Shown: in pieces, positions 1 through 12,400 of the stretch
Position numbering within the stretch: the stretch's first letter is position 1
Layout of the letters: each line of letters starts with the position of its first letter
From: Linanthus parryae
Lineage: Eukaryota > Streptophyta > Magnoliopsida > Ericales > Polemoniaceae
Assembly (NCBI GenBank): GCA_023055425.1
Contig: JALGPY010000079.1
Location: 1 to 64,000 of the forward strand
Direction: 5' to 3'
DNA: 64,000 bases
Notes under the pieces: generated by a model
The model's input: only the letters and a program-made list of their open reading frames with translations
What the model was told of the DNA's origin: nothing
Database searches by the model: none
Position numbers and translations under genes: made by a program

Positions 1-2954
1 CCCTAAACCCTAACTAAACCCTAAACCCTAAACCCTAACCTAAACCCTAAACCCTAAACCCTAAAATCCCTAAAACCCTAAACCCTAACCCTAACCCCCT
101 AAAACCCTAAACCTAAACCCTAAACCCTAAACCCTAAACCCTACACCCCTAAACCCTAAACCCTAAACCCTAAACCCAAACCCTAACAACCCTAACCCCA
201 AACCCACCCACCCCCAACCCCACACCCCTACACCCTAACCCCTACACCCCTAAACCCTAAACCCTAACCCCAAACCCTAAACCCAAACCCTACACCTACC
301 CCTAAACCCTAAACCCTAAACCCTAAACCCTAAACCCTAAACCCTAAACCCTAAACCCTAAAACCCTAAACCCTAAACCCTAAACCCTAAACCCTAAACC
401 CTAAACCCTAAACCCTAAACCCTAAACCCTAAACCCTAAACCCTAAACCCTAAACCCTAAACCCTAAACCCTAAACCCTAAACCCTAAACCCTAAACCCT
501 AAACCCTAAACCCTAAACCCTAAACCCTAAACCCTAAACCCTAAACCCTAAACCCTAAACCCTAAACCCTAAACCCTAAACCCTAAACCCTAAACCCTAA
601 ACCCTAAACCCTAAACCCTAAACCCTAAACCCTAAACCCTAAACCCTAAACCCTAAACCCTAAACCCTAAACCCTAAACCCTAAACCCTAAACCCTAAAC
701 CCTAAACCCTAAACCCTAAACCCTAAACCCTAAACCCTAAACCCTAAACCCTAAACCCTAAACCCTAAACCCTAAACCCTAAACCCTAAACCCTAAACCC
801 TAAACCCTAAACCCTAAACCCTAAACCCTAAACCCTAAACCCTAAACCCTAAACCCTAAACCCTAAACCCTAAACCCTAAACCCTAAACCCTAAACCCTA
901 AACCCTAAACCCTAAACCCTAAACCCTAAACCCTAAACCCTAAACCCTAAACCCTAAACCCTAAACCCTAAACCCTAAACCCTAAACCCTAAACCCTAAA
1001 CCCTAAACCCTAAACCCTAAACCCTAAACCCTAAACCCTAAACCCTAAACCCTAAACCCTAAACCCTAAACCCTAAACCCTAAACCCTAAACCCTAAACC
1101 CTAAACCCTAAACCCTAAACCCTAAACCCTAAACCCTAAACCCTAAACCCTAAACCCTAAACCCTAAACCCTAAACCCTAAACCCTAAACCCTAAACCCT
1201 AAACCCTAAACCCTAAACCCTAAACCCTAAACCCTAAACCCTAAACCCTAAACCCTAAACCCTAAACCCTAAACCCTAAACCCTAAACCCTAAACCCTAA
1301 ACCCTAAACCCTAAACCCTAAACCCTAAACCCTAAACCCTAAACCCTAAACCCTAAACCCTAAACCCTAAACCCTAAACCCTAAACCCTAAACCCTAAAC
1401 CCTAAACCCTAAACCCTAAACCCTAAACCCTAAACCCTAAACCCTAAACCCTAAACCCTAAACCCTAAACCCTAAACCCTAAACCCTAAACCCTAAACCC
1501 TAAACCCTAAACCCTAAACCCTAAACCCTAAACCCTAAACCCTAAACCCTAAACCCTAAACCCTAAACCCTAAACCCTAAACCCTAAACCCTAAACCCTA
1601 AACCCTAAACCCTAAACCCTAAACCCTAAACCCTAAACCCTAAACCCTAAACCCTAAACCCTAAACCCTAAACCCTAAACCCTAAACCCTAAACCCTAAA
1701 CCCTAAACCCTAAACCCTAAACCCTAAACCCTAAACCCTAAACCCTAAACCCTAAACCCTAAACCCTAAACCCTAAACCCTAAACCCTAAACCCTAAACC
1801 CTAAACCCTAAACCCTAAACCCTAAACCCTAAACCCTAAACCCTAAACCCTAAACCCTAAACCCTAAACCCTAAACCCTAAACCCTAAACCCTAAACCCT
1901 AAACCCTAAACCCTAAACCCTAAACCCTAAACCCTAAACCCTAAACCCTAAACCCTAAACCCTAAACCCTAAACCCTAAACCCTAAACCCTAAACCCTAA
2001 ACCCTAAACCCTAAACCCTAAACCCTAAACCCTAAACCCTAAACCCTAAACCCTAAACCCTAAACCCTAAACCCTAAACCCTAAACCCTAAACCCTAAAC
2101 CCTAAACCCTAAACCCTAAACCCTAAACCCTAAACCCTAAACCCTAAACCCTAAACCCTAAACCCTAAACCCTAAACCCTAAACCCTAAACCCTAAACCC
2201 TAAACCCTAAACCCTAAACCCTAAACCCTAAACCCTAAACCCTAAACCCTAAACCCTAAACCCTAAACCCTAAACCCTAAACCCTAAACCCTAAACCCTA
2301 AACCCTAAACCCTAAACCCTAAACCCTAAACCCTAAACCCTAAACCCTAAACCCTAAACCCTAAACCCTAAACCCTAAACCCTAAACCCTAAACCCTAAA
2401 CCCTAAACCCTAAACCCTAAACCCTAAACCCTAAACCCTAAACCCTAAACCCTAAACCCTAAACCCTAAACCCTAAACCCTAAACCCTAAACCCTAAACC
2501 CTAAACCCTAAACCCTAAACCCTAAACCCTAAACCCTAAACCCTAAACCCTAAACCCTAAACCCTAAACCCTAAACCCTAAACCCTAAACCCTAAACCCT
2601 AAACCCTAAACCCTAAACCCTAAACCCTAAACCCTAAACCCTAAACCCTAAACCCTAAACCCTAAACCCTAAACCCTAAACCCTAAACCCTAAACCCTAA
2701 ACCCTAAACCCTAAACCCTAAACCCTAAACCCTAAACCCTAAACCCTAAACCCTAAACCCTAAACCCTAAACCCTAAACCCTAAACCCTAAAACCCTAAA
2801 CCCTAAACCCTAAACCCTAAACCCTAAACCCTAAACCCTAAACCCTAAACCCTAAACCCTAAACCCTAAACCCTAAAACCCTAAACCCTAAACCCTAAAC
2901 CCTAAACCCTAAACCCTAAACCCTAAACCCTAACCCTAAACCCTAAACCCTAAA

Positions 2955-2982
2955 CCCTACACCCTACACCCTACACCCTACA
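2955..2982. repeat. Variant telomere block, CCCTACA x4
   Basis: Four consecutive 7-mers carry the same A-to-C change (CCCTACA), flanked by perfect CCCTAAA on both sides. A clustered identical variant suggests local copying of one mutated repeat rather than independent errors. Confidence 0.9.
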
Positions 2983-3066
2983 CCCTAAACCCTAAACCCT
3001 AAACCCTAAACCCTAAACCCTAAACCCTAAACCCTAAACCCTAAACCCTAAACCCTAAACCCTAAA

Positions 3067-3068
3067 CC

Positions 3069-3121
<53 letters not shown>

Positions 3122-3122
3122 A
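3067..3122. repeat. Variant telomere block, CCCTCAA x8
   Basis: Eight consecutive CCCTCAA 7-mers (TTGAGGG on the G strand) lie within otherwise canonical repeats, about 260 bases from the satellite junction. Variant repeats near the inner edge of a telomere are expected because that part is rarely renewed by telomerase. Confidence 0.9.
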
Positions 3123-5459
3123 CCCTAAACCCTAAACCCTAAACCCTAAACCCTAAACCCTAAACCCTAAACCCTAAACCCTAAACCCTAAACCCTAAAC
3201 CCTAAACCCTAAACCCTAAACCCTAAACCCTAAACCCTAAACCCTAAACCCTAAACCCTAAAACCCTAAACCCTAAACCCTAAACCCTAAAACCCTAAAA
3301 CCCTAAACCCTAAACCCTAAAACCCTAAAACCCTAAACCCTAAACCCTAAACCCTAAACCCTAAACCCTAAACCCTAAACCCACAAAAACGAGTGAATCT
3401 TTACCCAATATTGTAGACTGACAATCAAACTATAGGATCACGAAAAAAGTTACAACTAAAAACCGTCTTTGGCCTGCCAAAAACCTCCTCAAAATACCCA
3501 TAAAATGTCCCAAAACAATAATTTATCATTAAAAATCATACCCTGATCATCACCCAATCTCAAAAAACACCAAATACTCTAATCCCATATCATCAATTAA
3601 ACCCTATATAGAAATCTAAAACACTGAATTGGACCCCCAACCTTCAAACCCTTCAGCCTTTTGAGAATTCAAATCACTCAAAACAAGATTTAGAAGCATT
3701 TTAAGCACCTTTTTCTCATATCTAAATGTTACAAAAACGAGTGAATCTTTACCTAATATTGTAGAATGACAATCAAACTATAGGATCACGAAATAAGTTA
3801 CAACTAAAAACCATCTTTGGCCTGCCATAAACCTCCTCAAAATACCAAAAAAAAAAATGTCCCGAAATCATGATTTATCATTAAAAATCATATCCTGATC
3901 ATCACCCCAAACTTAAAAAACACCAAATCCTCTAATCATAGAACCTCAATTAAACCCTAAATAGAAATCTTAAACACTAAGTTAGACCCCCGACCCTTAA
4001 AAACCCCACACCCTTTTGAGAAATAAAATGACTCAAAACAAGATTTCGAAGCATTTTGAGCATCTTTTTTTTAATATCTTAATGTTTCAAAAATGAGTGA
4101 ACTTGTACCTAAAATTGTAGACTGGCTATAAAACTATTGTATCACGAAAATATGTACAACCAAAACCTTCTTTGGCCTGCTAAAAACAACCCCAAAGTAT
4201 CCATAAAATATCATGAAACCATGATTTATCATTAAAAATCATACCCTGATCATCACCCCTAACTCAATAAACACCAAATCCCCTAATCTCATATCCTCAA
4301 TTAAACCCTAAATAGAAATCTAAAACACTGAATTGGACCCACAACCCTCAAACCCTTCACCCTTTTGAAAAATCAAATCACTCAAAACAAGATTTCAAAG
4401 CGTTTTTTGCACCTTTTTCTAATATCTAAATGTTACAAAAACGAGTGAATCTTTACCTAATATTGTAGACTGACAATCAAACTATAGGATCACGAAAAAA
4501 GTTACAACTAAAAATCTTCTTTGGCCTGCCAAAAACCTCCTCAAAATACCCATAAAATGTCCCAAAACCATAATTTATCATTAAAAATCATACCCTGATC
4601 ATCACCCCAAACTCAAAAAACACCAAATACTCTAATCCCGTATCATCAATTAAAACCTATATAGAAATCTAAAACACTGAATTGGACCCCCAACCCTCAA
4701 ACCCTTCACCCTTTTGAGAATTCAAATCACTCAAAACAAGATTTCGAAGCATTTTGAGCACCTTTTTTTTCTCATATCTAAATGTTACAAAAAGGAGTGA
4801 ATCTTTACTAATATTGTAGAATGACAATCAAACTATAGGATCACGAAATAAGTAACAACTAAAAACCTTCTTTGGCCTGCCATAAACCTCCTCAAAATAC
4901 CAAAAAAATGTCCCGAAATCATGATTTATCATTAAAAATGATACCCTGATTATCACCCCAAACTTAGAAAACACCAAATCCTCTAATCATAGAACCTCAA
5001 TTAAACCCTAAATAGAAATCTCAAACACTAAGTTAGACCCCGGACCCTCAAACCCCTCACCCTTTTGAGAAATAAAATCACTCAAAACAAGATTTCGAAG
5101 CATTTTGAGCACCTTTTTTTAATATATTAATGTTTCTAAAATGAGTGAACTTGTACCTAAAATTGTAGACTGGCTATACAACTATTGTATCACGAAAATA
5201 TGTACAACCAAAACCTTCTTTGGCCTGCAAAAAACAACCCCAAAGTACCCATAAAATATCCTGAAACCATGATTTATCATTAAAAATCATACCCTGATCA
5301 TCACCCCTAACTCAATAAACACCAAATCCCCTAATCCCATATCCTCAATTAAACCCTAAATAGAAATCAAAAACCTTGAATTGGACCCCAACCCTCAAAC
5401 CCATCACCCTTTTGAAAAATCAAATCACTAAAAAAAAATTCGAAGCATTTTTAGCACAT

Positions 5460-8400
5460 TTTTTTAATATCTAAATGTTACAAAAACGAGTGAATTTTTA
5501 CCTAATATTGTAGACTGACAATCAAACTATAGGATCACGAAAAAAGTAACAACTAAAAACCTTCTTTGGCCTGCCATAAACCTCCTCAAAATACCAAAAA
5601 AAATGTCCCGAAATCATGATTTATCATTAAAAATCATACCCTGATCATCACCTCAAACTTAAAAAAAAAAAACCAAATCCTCTAATTATAGAACCTTAAT
5701 TAGACCCTAAATAGAAATCTCAAACACTAAGTTAGACCCTCGACCCTCAAACACCTCACCCTTTTGATAAATAAAATCACTCAAAACAAGATTTCGAAAA
5801 TATTGTATCACGAAAATATATACAACCAAAACCTTATGTGGTCTGCTAAAAACACCCCAAAGTACCCATATAATATCCTGAAACCATGATTTATCATTAA
5901 AAATCATACCCTGATCATAACCCCTAACTCAATAAACACCAAATCCCCTAATCCCATATCCTCAATTAAACCCTAAATAGAAATCTAAAACACTGAATTT
6001 GACCCCCAACCCTCAAAACCTTCACCCTTTTCAAAAATCAAATCACTCAAAACAAGATTTCGAAGCGTTTTTAGCACCTTTTTGTAATATCTAAATGTTA
6101 CAAAAACGAGTGAATCTTTACCTAATATTGTAGAATTTCAATCAAACTATAGGATCAAGAAAAAAGTTACAACTAAAAACCTTCTTTGGCCTGCAAAAAA
6201 CCTCCTCAAAATACCCATAAAATGTCCCAAAACCATGATTTATCATTAAAAATCATACCCTAATAGTCACCCCAAACTCAAAAAACACCAAATCCTCTAA
6301 TCCCATATCCTCAATTAAACCCTATATAGAAATCTGAAACACTGAATTGGACCCCCAACCCTCAAACCCTTCACCCATTTGAGAATTCAAATCACTCAAA
6401 ACAAGATTTCGAAGCATTTTGAGAACCTTTTTCTAATATCTAAATGTTAAAAAAACGAGTGAATCTTTCCCTAATACTGTAGAATGACAATCAAACTATA
6501 GTATCACGAAAAAAGTTACAACTAAAAGCCTTCTTTGGCCTGCCATAAACCTCCTCAAAATACCCAAAAAATGTCCCGAAATCATGATTTATCATTAAAA
6601 ATCATACCCTGATCATCACCCCAAACTCAAAAAACACCAAATCCTCTAATCATAAAACCTCAATTAAACCTAAATAGAAATCTCAAACACTAAGTTAGAC
6701 CCAGACCCTCAAACCCCTCACCTTTTTGAGAAATAAAATCACTCAAAACAAGATTTCGAAGCGTTTTGAGCACCTTTTTCTAATGTCTTAATGTTTCAGA
6801 AACGAGTGAACTATTACCTAAATTGTAGACTGGAAAAAAAAATATTGTATCACGAAAATATATACAACCAAAACCTTCTTTGGCCTGCTAAAAACAACCT
6901 TGAAGTACCCATAAAGTATCCTGAAACCATGATTTATCATTAAAAATCATACCCTGATCATCACCCCAAACTCAATAAACACCAAATCCCCTAATCCCAT
7001 ATCCTCAATTAAACCCTAAATAGAAATCTAAAACACTGAATTGGACCCCCAACCCTCAAACCATTCACCCTTTTGAGAAATCAAATCACTCAAAATAAGA
7101 TTTTGAAGCGTTTTTAGCACCTTTTTCTAATATCTAAATGTTACAAAAACGTGTGAATCTTTACCTAATATTGTAGACTGACAATCAAACTATGGGATCA
7201 CGAAAAAAGTTACAACTAAAAACCTTCTTTGGCCTGCCAAAAACCTCCTCAAAATACCCAAACAATGTCCCGAAATCATGATTTATCATTAAAAATCATA
7301 CCCTGACCATCACCCTAAACTTAAAAAAAAAACCCAAATCCTCTAATTATAGAACCTCAATTAAAACCTAAATAGAAATCTCAAACACTAAGTTAGACCC
7401 CCGATCCTCAAACCCCTCACCCTTTTGATAAATAAAATCACTCAAAACAAGATTTCGAAAATATTGTATCACGAAAATATATACAACCAAAACCTTATGT
7501 GGTCTGCTAAAAACAACCCCAAAGTACCCATATAATATCCCGAAACCATGATTTATCATTAAAAATCGTATCCTGATCATAACCCCTAACTCAATAAACA
7601 CCAAATCCCCTAATCCCATATCCTCAATTAAACCCTAAATAGAAATCTAAAACACTGAATTGGACCCCCAACCCTCAAACCCTTCACCCTTTTGAAAAAT
7701 CAAATCACTCAAAACAAGATTTCGAAACGTTTTAACACCTTTTTGTAATATCTAAATGTTACAAAACCGAGTGAATCTTTACCTAATATTGTAGACTTTC
7801 AATCAAACTATAGGATCACGAAAAAAATTACAACTAAAAACCTTCTTTGGCCTGCAAAAAACCTCCTCAAAATACCCATAAAATGTCCCAAAACCATGAT
7901 TTATCATTAAAAATCATACCCTAATAGTCACCCCAAACTCAAAAAACAGCAAATCCTCTAATCCCATATCCTCAATTAAACCCTATATAGAAATCTAAAT
8001 CACTGAATTGGACCCCCAACCCTCAAACCCTTCACCCTTTTGAGAATTCAAATCACTCAAAACAAGATTTCGAAGCATTTTGAGAACCTTTTTTCTAATA
8101 TCTAAATGTTACAAAAACGAGTGAATCTTTACCTAATACTGTAGAATGACAATCAAACTATAGTATCACGAAAAAAGTTACAACTAAAAACCTTCTTTGG
8201 CCTGCCATAAACCTCCTCAAAATACCCAAAAAATGTCCCGAAATCATGATTTATCATTAAAAATCATACCCTGTTCATCACCCCAAACTCAAAAAACACC
8301 AAATCCTCTAATCATAGAACCTCAATTAACCCTAAATAGAAATCTCAAACACTAAGTTAGACCCCAGACCCTCAAACCCCTCACCTTTTTGAGAAATAAA

Positions 8401-8800
8401 ATCACTCAAAACAAGATTTCGAAGCGTTTTGAGCACCTTTTTCTAATGTCTTAATGTTTCAGAAACGAGTGAACTATTACCTAAAATTGTAGACTGGCAA
8501 AAAAAATATTGTATCACGAAAATATATACAACCAAAACCTTCTTTGGCCTGCTAAAAACAACCCTGAAGTACCCATAAAGTATCCTGAAACCATGATTTA
8601 TCATTAAAAATCATACCCTGATCATCACCCCAAACTCAATAAACACCAAATTCCCTAATCCCATATCCTCAACTAAACCCTAAATAGAAATCTAAAACAC
8701 TGAATTGGACCCCCAACCCTCAAACCCTTCACCCTTTTGAGAAATCAAATCACTCAAAATAAGATTTTGAAGCGTTTTTATCACCTTTTTCTAATATCTA
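5460..8800. repeat. ~1.66-kb segmental duplication inside the satellite
   Basis: Two successive segments share private marks ~1,662 bp apart: the internal deletion junction GATTTCGAAAATATTG (5790 and 7451), the sequence TAATGTCTTAATGTTTCAGA (6781 and 8444), and the form GTGAACTATTACC. The deletion therefore arose once and was then copied with several flanking monomers. The segment length fits a few monomers, one shortened. Edges are approximate. Confidence 0.8.
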
Positions 8801-9479
8801 AATGTTACAAAAACGAGTGAATCTTTACCTAATATTGTAGACAGACAATCAAACTATGGGATCATGAAAAAAGTTACAACTAAAAACCTTCTTTGGCCTG
8901 CCAAAAACCTCCTCAAAATACCCAAACAATGTCCCGAAATCATGATTTATCATTAAAAATCATACCCTGACCATCACCCCAAACTCAAAAAACACCAAAT
9001 CTTCTAATCATAGAACCTCAATTAAACCCTAAATAGAAATCTAAAACACAAATTTAGACCCCCGACCCTCAAACCCCTCACCCTTTTGAGAAATAACATC
9101 ACTCAAAACAAGATTTCGAAGCGTTTTGAGCACCTTTTTCTAATATCTTAATGTTTCAAAAACAAGTGAACTTGTACCAAAAATTGTTGACCGGCTATAA
9201 AACTATTGTATCACCAAAATATATACAACTAAAACCTTCTTTGGCCTGCTAAAAACAACCCCAACGTACCCATAAAATATCCCGAAACCATAATTTATCA
9301 TTAAAAATTATACCCTGATCATCACCCCAAACTCAATAAACACAAAATCCCCTAATCCCATATCCTCAATTAAACCCTAAATAGAAATCTAAAACACTGA
9401 ATTGGACCCCCAACCCTCAAACCCTTCACCCTTTTGAGAAATCAAATCACTTAAAACAAGATTTCGAAGCATTTTTAGC

Positions 9480-12400
9480 ACCTTTTTCTAATATCTAAAT
9501 GTTACAAAAACGAGTGAATCTTTACCTAATATTGTAGACTGTTAATCAAACTATAGGATCACGAAAAAAGTTACAACTAAAAACCTTCTTTGGCCTGCCA
9601 AAAACCTCCTCAAAATACCCATAAAATGTCTCAAAACCATAATTTATCATTAAAAATCATACCCTGATCATCACCCAAACTCAATAAACACCAAATCCCC
9701 TAATCCCATATCCTCAATTAAACCCTAAATAGAAATCTAAAACACTGAATTGGACCCCCAACCCTAAAACCCTTCACCCTTTTGAAAAATCAAATCACTC
9801 AAAACAAGATTTCGAAGCGTTTTTAGCACCTTTTTGTAATATCTAAATGTTACAAAAACGAGTGAATCTTTACCTAATATTGTAGACTTTCAATCAAACT
9901 ATAGGATCACGAAAAAAGTTACAACTAAAAACCTTCTTTGGCCTGCAAAAAACCTCCTCAAAATACCCATAAAATGTCCCAAAACCATGATTTATCATTA
10001 AAAATCATACCCTAATAGTCACCCCAAACTCAAAAAACACCAAATCCTCTAATCCCATATCCTCAATTAAACCCTATATAGAAATCTAAAACACTAAATT
10101 GGACCCCCGACCCTCAAACCCTTCACCCATTTGAGAATTCAAATCACTCAAAACAAGATTTCGAAGCATTTTTAGCACCTTTTTTTAATATCTAAATGTT
10201 ACAAAAACGAGTGAATCTTTACCTAATATTGTAGACTTTCAATCAAACTATAGGATCACGAAAAAAGTTACAACTAAAAACCTTCTTTGGCCTGCCAAAA
10301 ACCTCCTCAATATACCCATAAAATGTCCCCAAACCATAATTTATCATTAAAAATCATACCCTGATCATCACCCCAAACTCAAAAAACACCAAATACTCTA
10401 ATCCCATATCCTCAATTAAACCCTAAATAGAAATCTAAAACACTGAATTGGACCCCCAATCCTCAAACCCTTCACCCTTTTGAGAAATCAAATCACTCAA
10501 AACAAGATTTCGAAGCATTTTTAGCACCTTTTTCTAATATCTAATTGTTACAAAAACGAGTGAATCTTAACCTAATATTGTAGACTGACAATCAAACTAT
10601 AGGATCACGAAAAAAGTTACAACTAAAAACTTTCTTTGGCCTGCCAAAAACCTCCTCAAAATACCCATAAAATGTCTCAAAACCATAATTTATCATTAAA
10701 AATCATACCCTGATCATCACCCAAACTCAATAAACACCAAATCCCCTAATCCCATATCCTCAATTAAACCCTAAATAGAAATCTAAAACACTGAATTGGA
10801 CCCCCAACCCTAAAACCCTTCACCCTTTTGAAAAATCAAATCACTCAAAACAAGATTTCGAAGCGTTTTTAGCACCTTTTTGTAATATCTAAATGTTACA
10901 AAAACGAGTGAATCTTTACCTAATATTGTAGACTTTCAATCAAACTATAGGATCACGAAAAAATTTACAACTAAAAACCTTCTTTGGCCTGCAAAAAACC
11001 TCCTCAAAATACCCATAAAATGTCCCAAAACCATGATTTATCATTAAAAATCATACCCTAATAGTCACCCCAAACTCAAAAAACACCAAATCCTCTAATC
11101 CCATATCCTCAATTAAACCCTATATAGAAATCTAAAACACTGAATTGGACCCCCGACCCTCAAACCCTTCACCCATTTGAGAATTCAAATCACTCCAAAA
11201 CAAGATTTTGAAGCATTTTGAGAACCTTTTTCTAATATCTAAATGTTACAAAAACGAGTGAATCTTTACCTAATACTGTAGACTGACAATCAAACTATAG
11301 TATCAAGAAAAAAGTTACAACTAAAAACCTTCTTTGGCCTGCCAAAAACCTCCTCAATATACCCATAAAATGTCCCCAAACCATAATTTATCATTAAAAA
11401 TCATACCCTGATCATCACCCCAAACTCAAAAAACACCAAATACTCTAATCCCATATCCTCAATTAAACCCTAAATAGAAATCTAAAACACTGAATTGGAC
11501 CCCCAACCCTCAAACCCTTCACCCTTTTGAGAAATCAAATCACTCAAAACAAGATTTCGAAGCATTTTTAGCACCTTTTTCTAATATCTAATTGTTACAA
11601 AAACGAGTGAATCTTTACCTAATATTGTAGACTGACAATCAAACTATAGGATCACGAAAAAAGTTACAACTAAAAACCTTCTTTGGCCTGCCAAAAACCT
11701 CCTCAAAATACCCATAAAATGTCACAAAACCATAATTTATCATTAAAAATCATACCCTGATCATCACCCAAACTCAATAAACACCAAATCCCCTAATCCC
11801 ATATCCTCAATTAAACCCTAAATAGAAATCTAAAACACTGAATTGGACACCCAACCCTCAAACCCTTCACCCTTTTGAAAAATCAAATCACTCAAAACAA
11901 GATTTCGAAGCGTTTTTAGCACCTTTTTGTAATATCTAAATGTTACAAAAACGAGTGAATCTTTACCTAATATTGTAGACTTTCAATCAAACTATAGGTT
12001 CACGAAAAAAGTTACAACTAAAAACCTTCTTTGGCCTGCTAAAAACCTCCTCAAAATACCCATAAAATGTCCTAAAACCATGATTTATCATTAAAAATCA
12101 TACCGTAATAGTCACCCCAAACTCAAAAAACACCAAATCCTCTAATCCCATATCCTCAATTAAACCCTATATAGAAATCTAAAACACTGAATTGGACCCC
12201 CGACCCTCAAACCCTTCACCCATTTGAGAATTCAAATCACTCAAAACTAGATTTCGAAGCATTTTGAGAACCTTTTTCTAATATCTAAATGTTACAAAAA
12301 CGAGTGAATCTTTACCTAATACTGTAGACTGACAATCAGACTATAGTATCACGAAAAAAGTTACAACTAAAAACCTTCTTTGGCCTGCCAAAAACCTCCT

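Larger units (their letters stand above)
1..3382. repeat. Telomere, CCCTAAA repeat (chromosome left end)
   Basis: About 3.4 kb of tandem CCCTAAA, the plant (TTTAGGG) telomere repeat. The C-rich strand reads inward from base 1, as expected for a left chromosome terminus. The first ~300 bases are degenerate (CCCTAACC, CCCACCC, CCCTACACC), then ~2.6 kb is almost perfect. Inner parts contain CCCTAAAA 8-mers and two blocks of point variants. The array stops abruptly at the subtelomeric satellite with no gene or transition repeat between them. Confidence 0.98.

Noticed and set aside
5707..7619. Two similar minus-strand ORFs (5707-5907 and 7368-7619) inside the satellite
   Set aside because: They arise from the two copies of the 1.66-kb duplicated satellite segment, lack any domain, and do not occur in other monomers.
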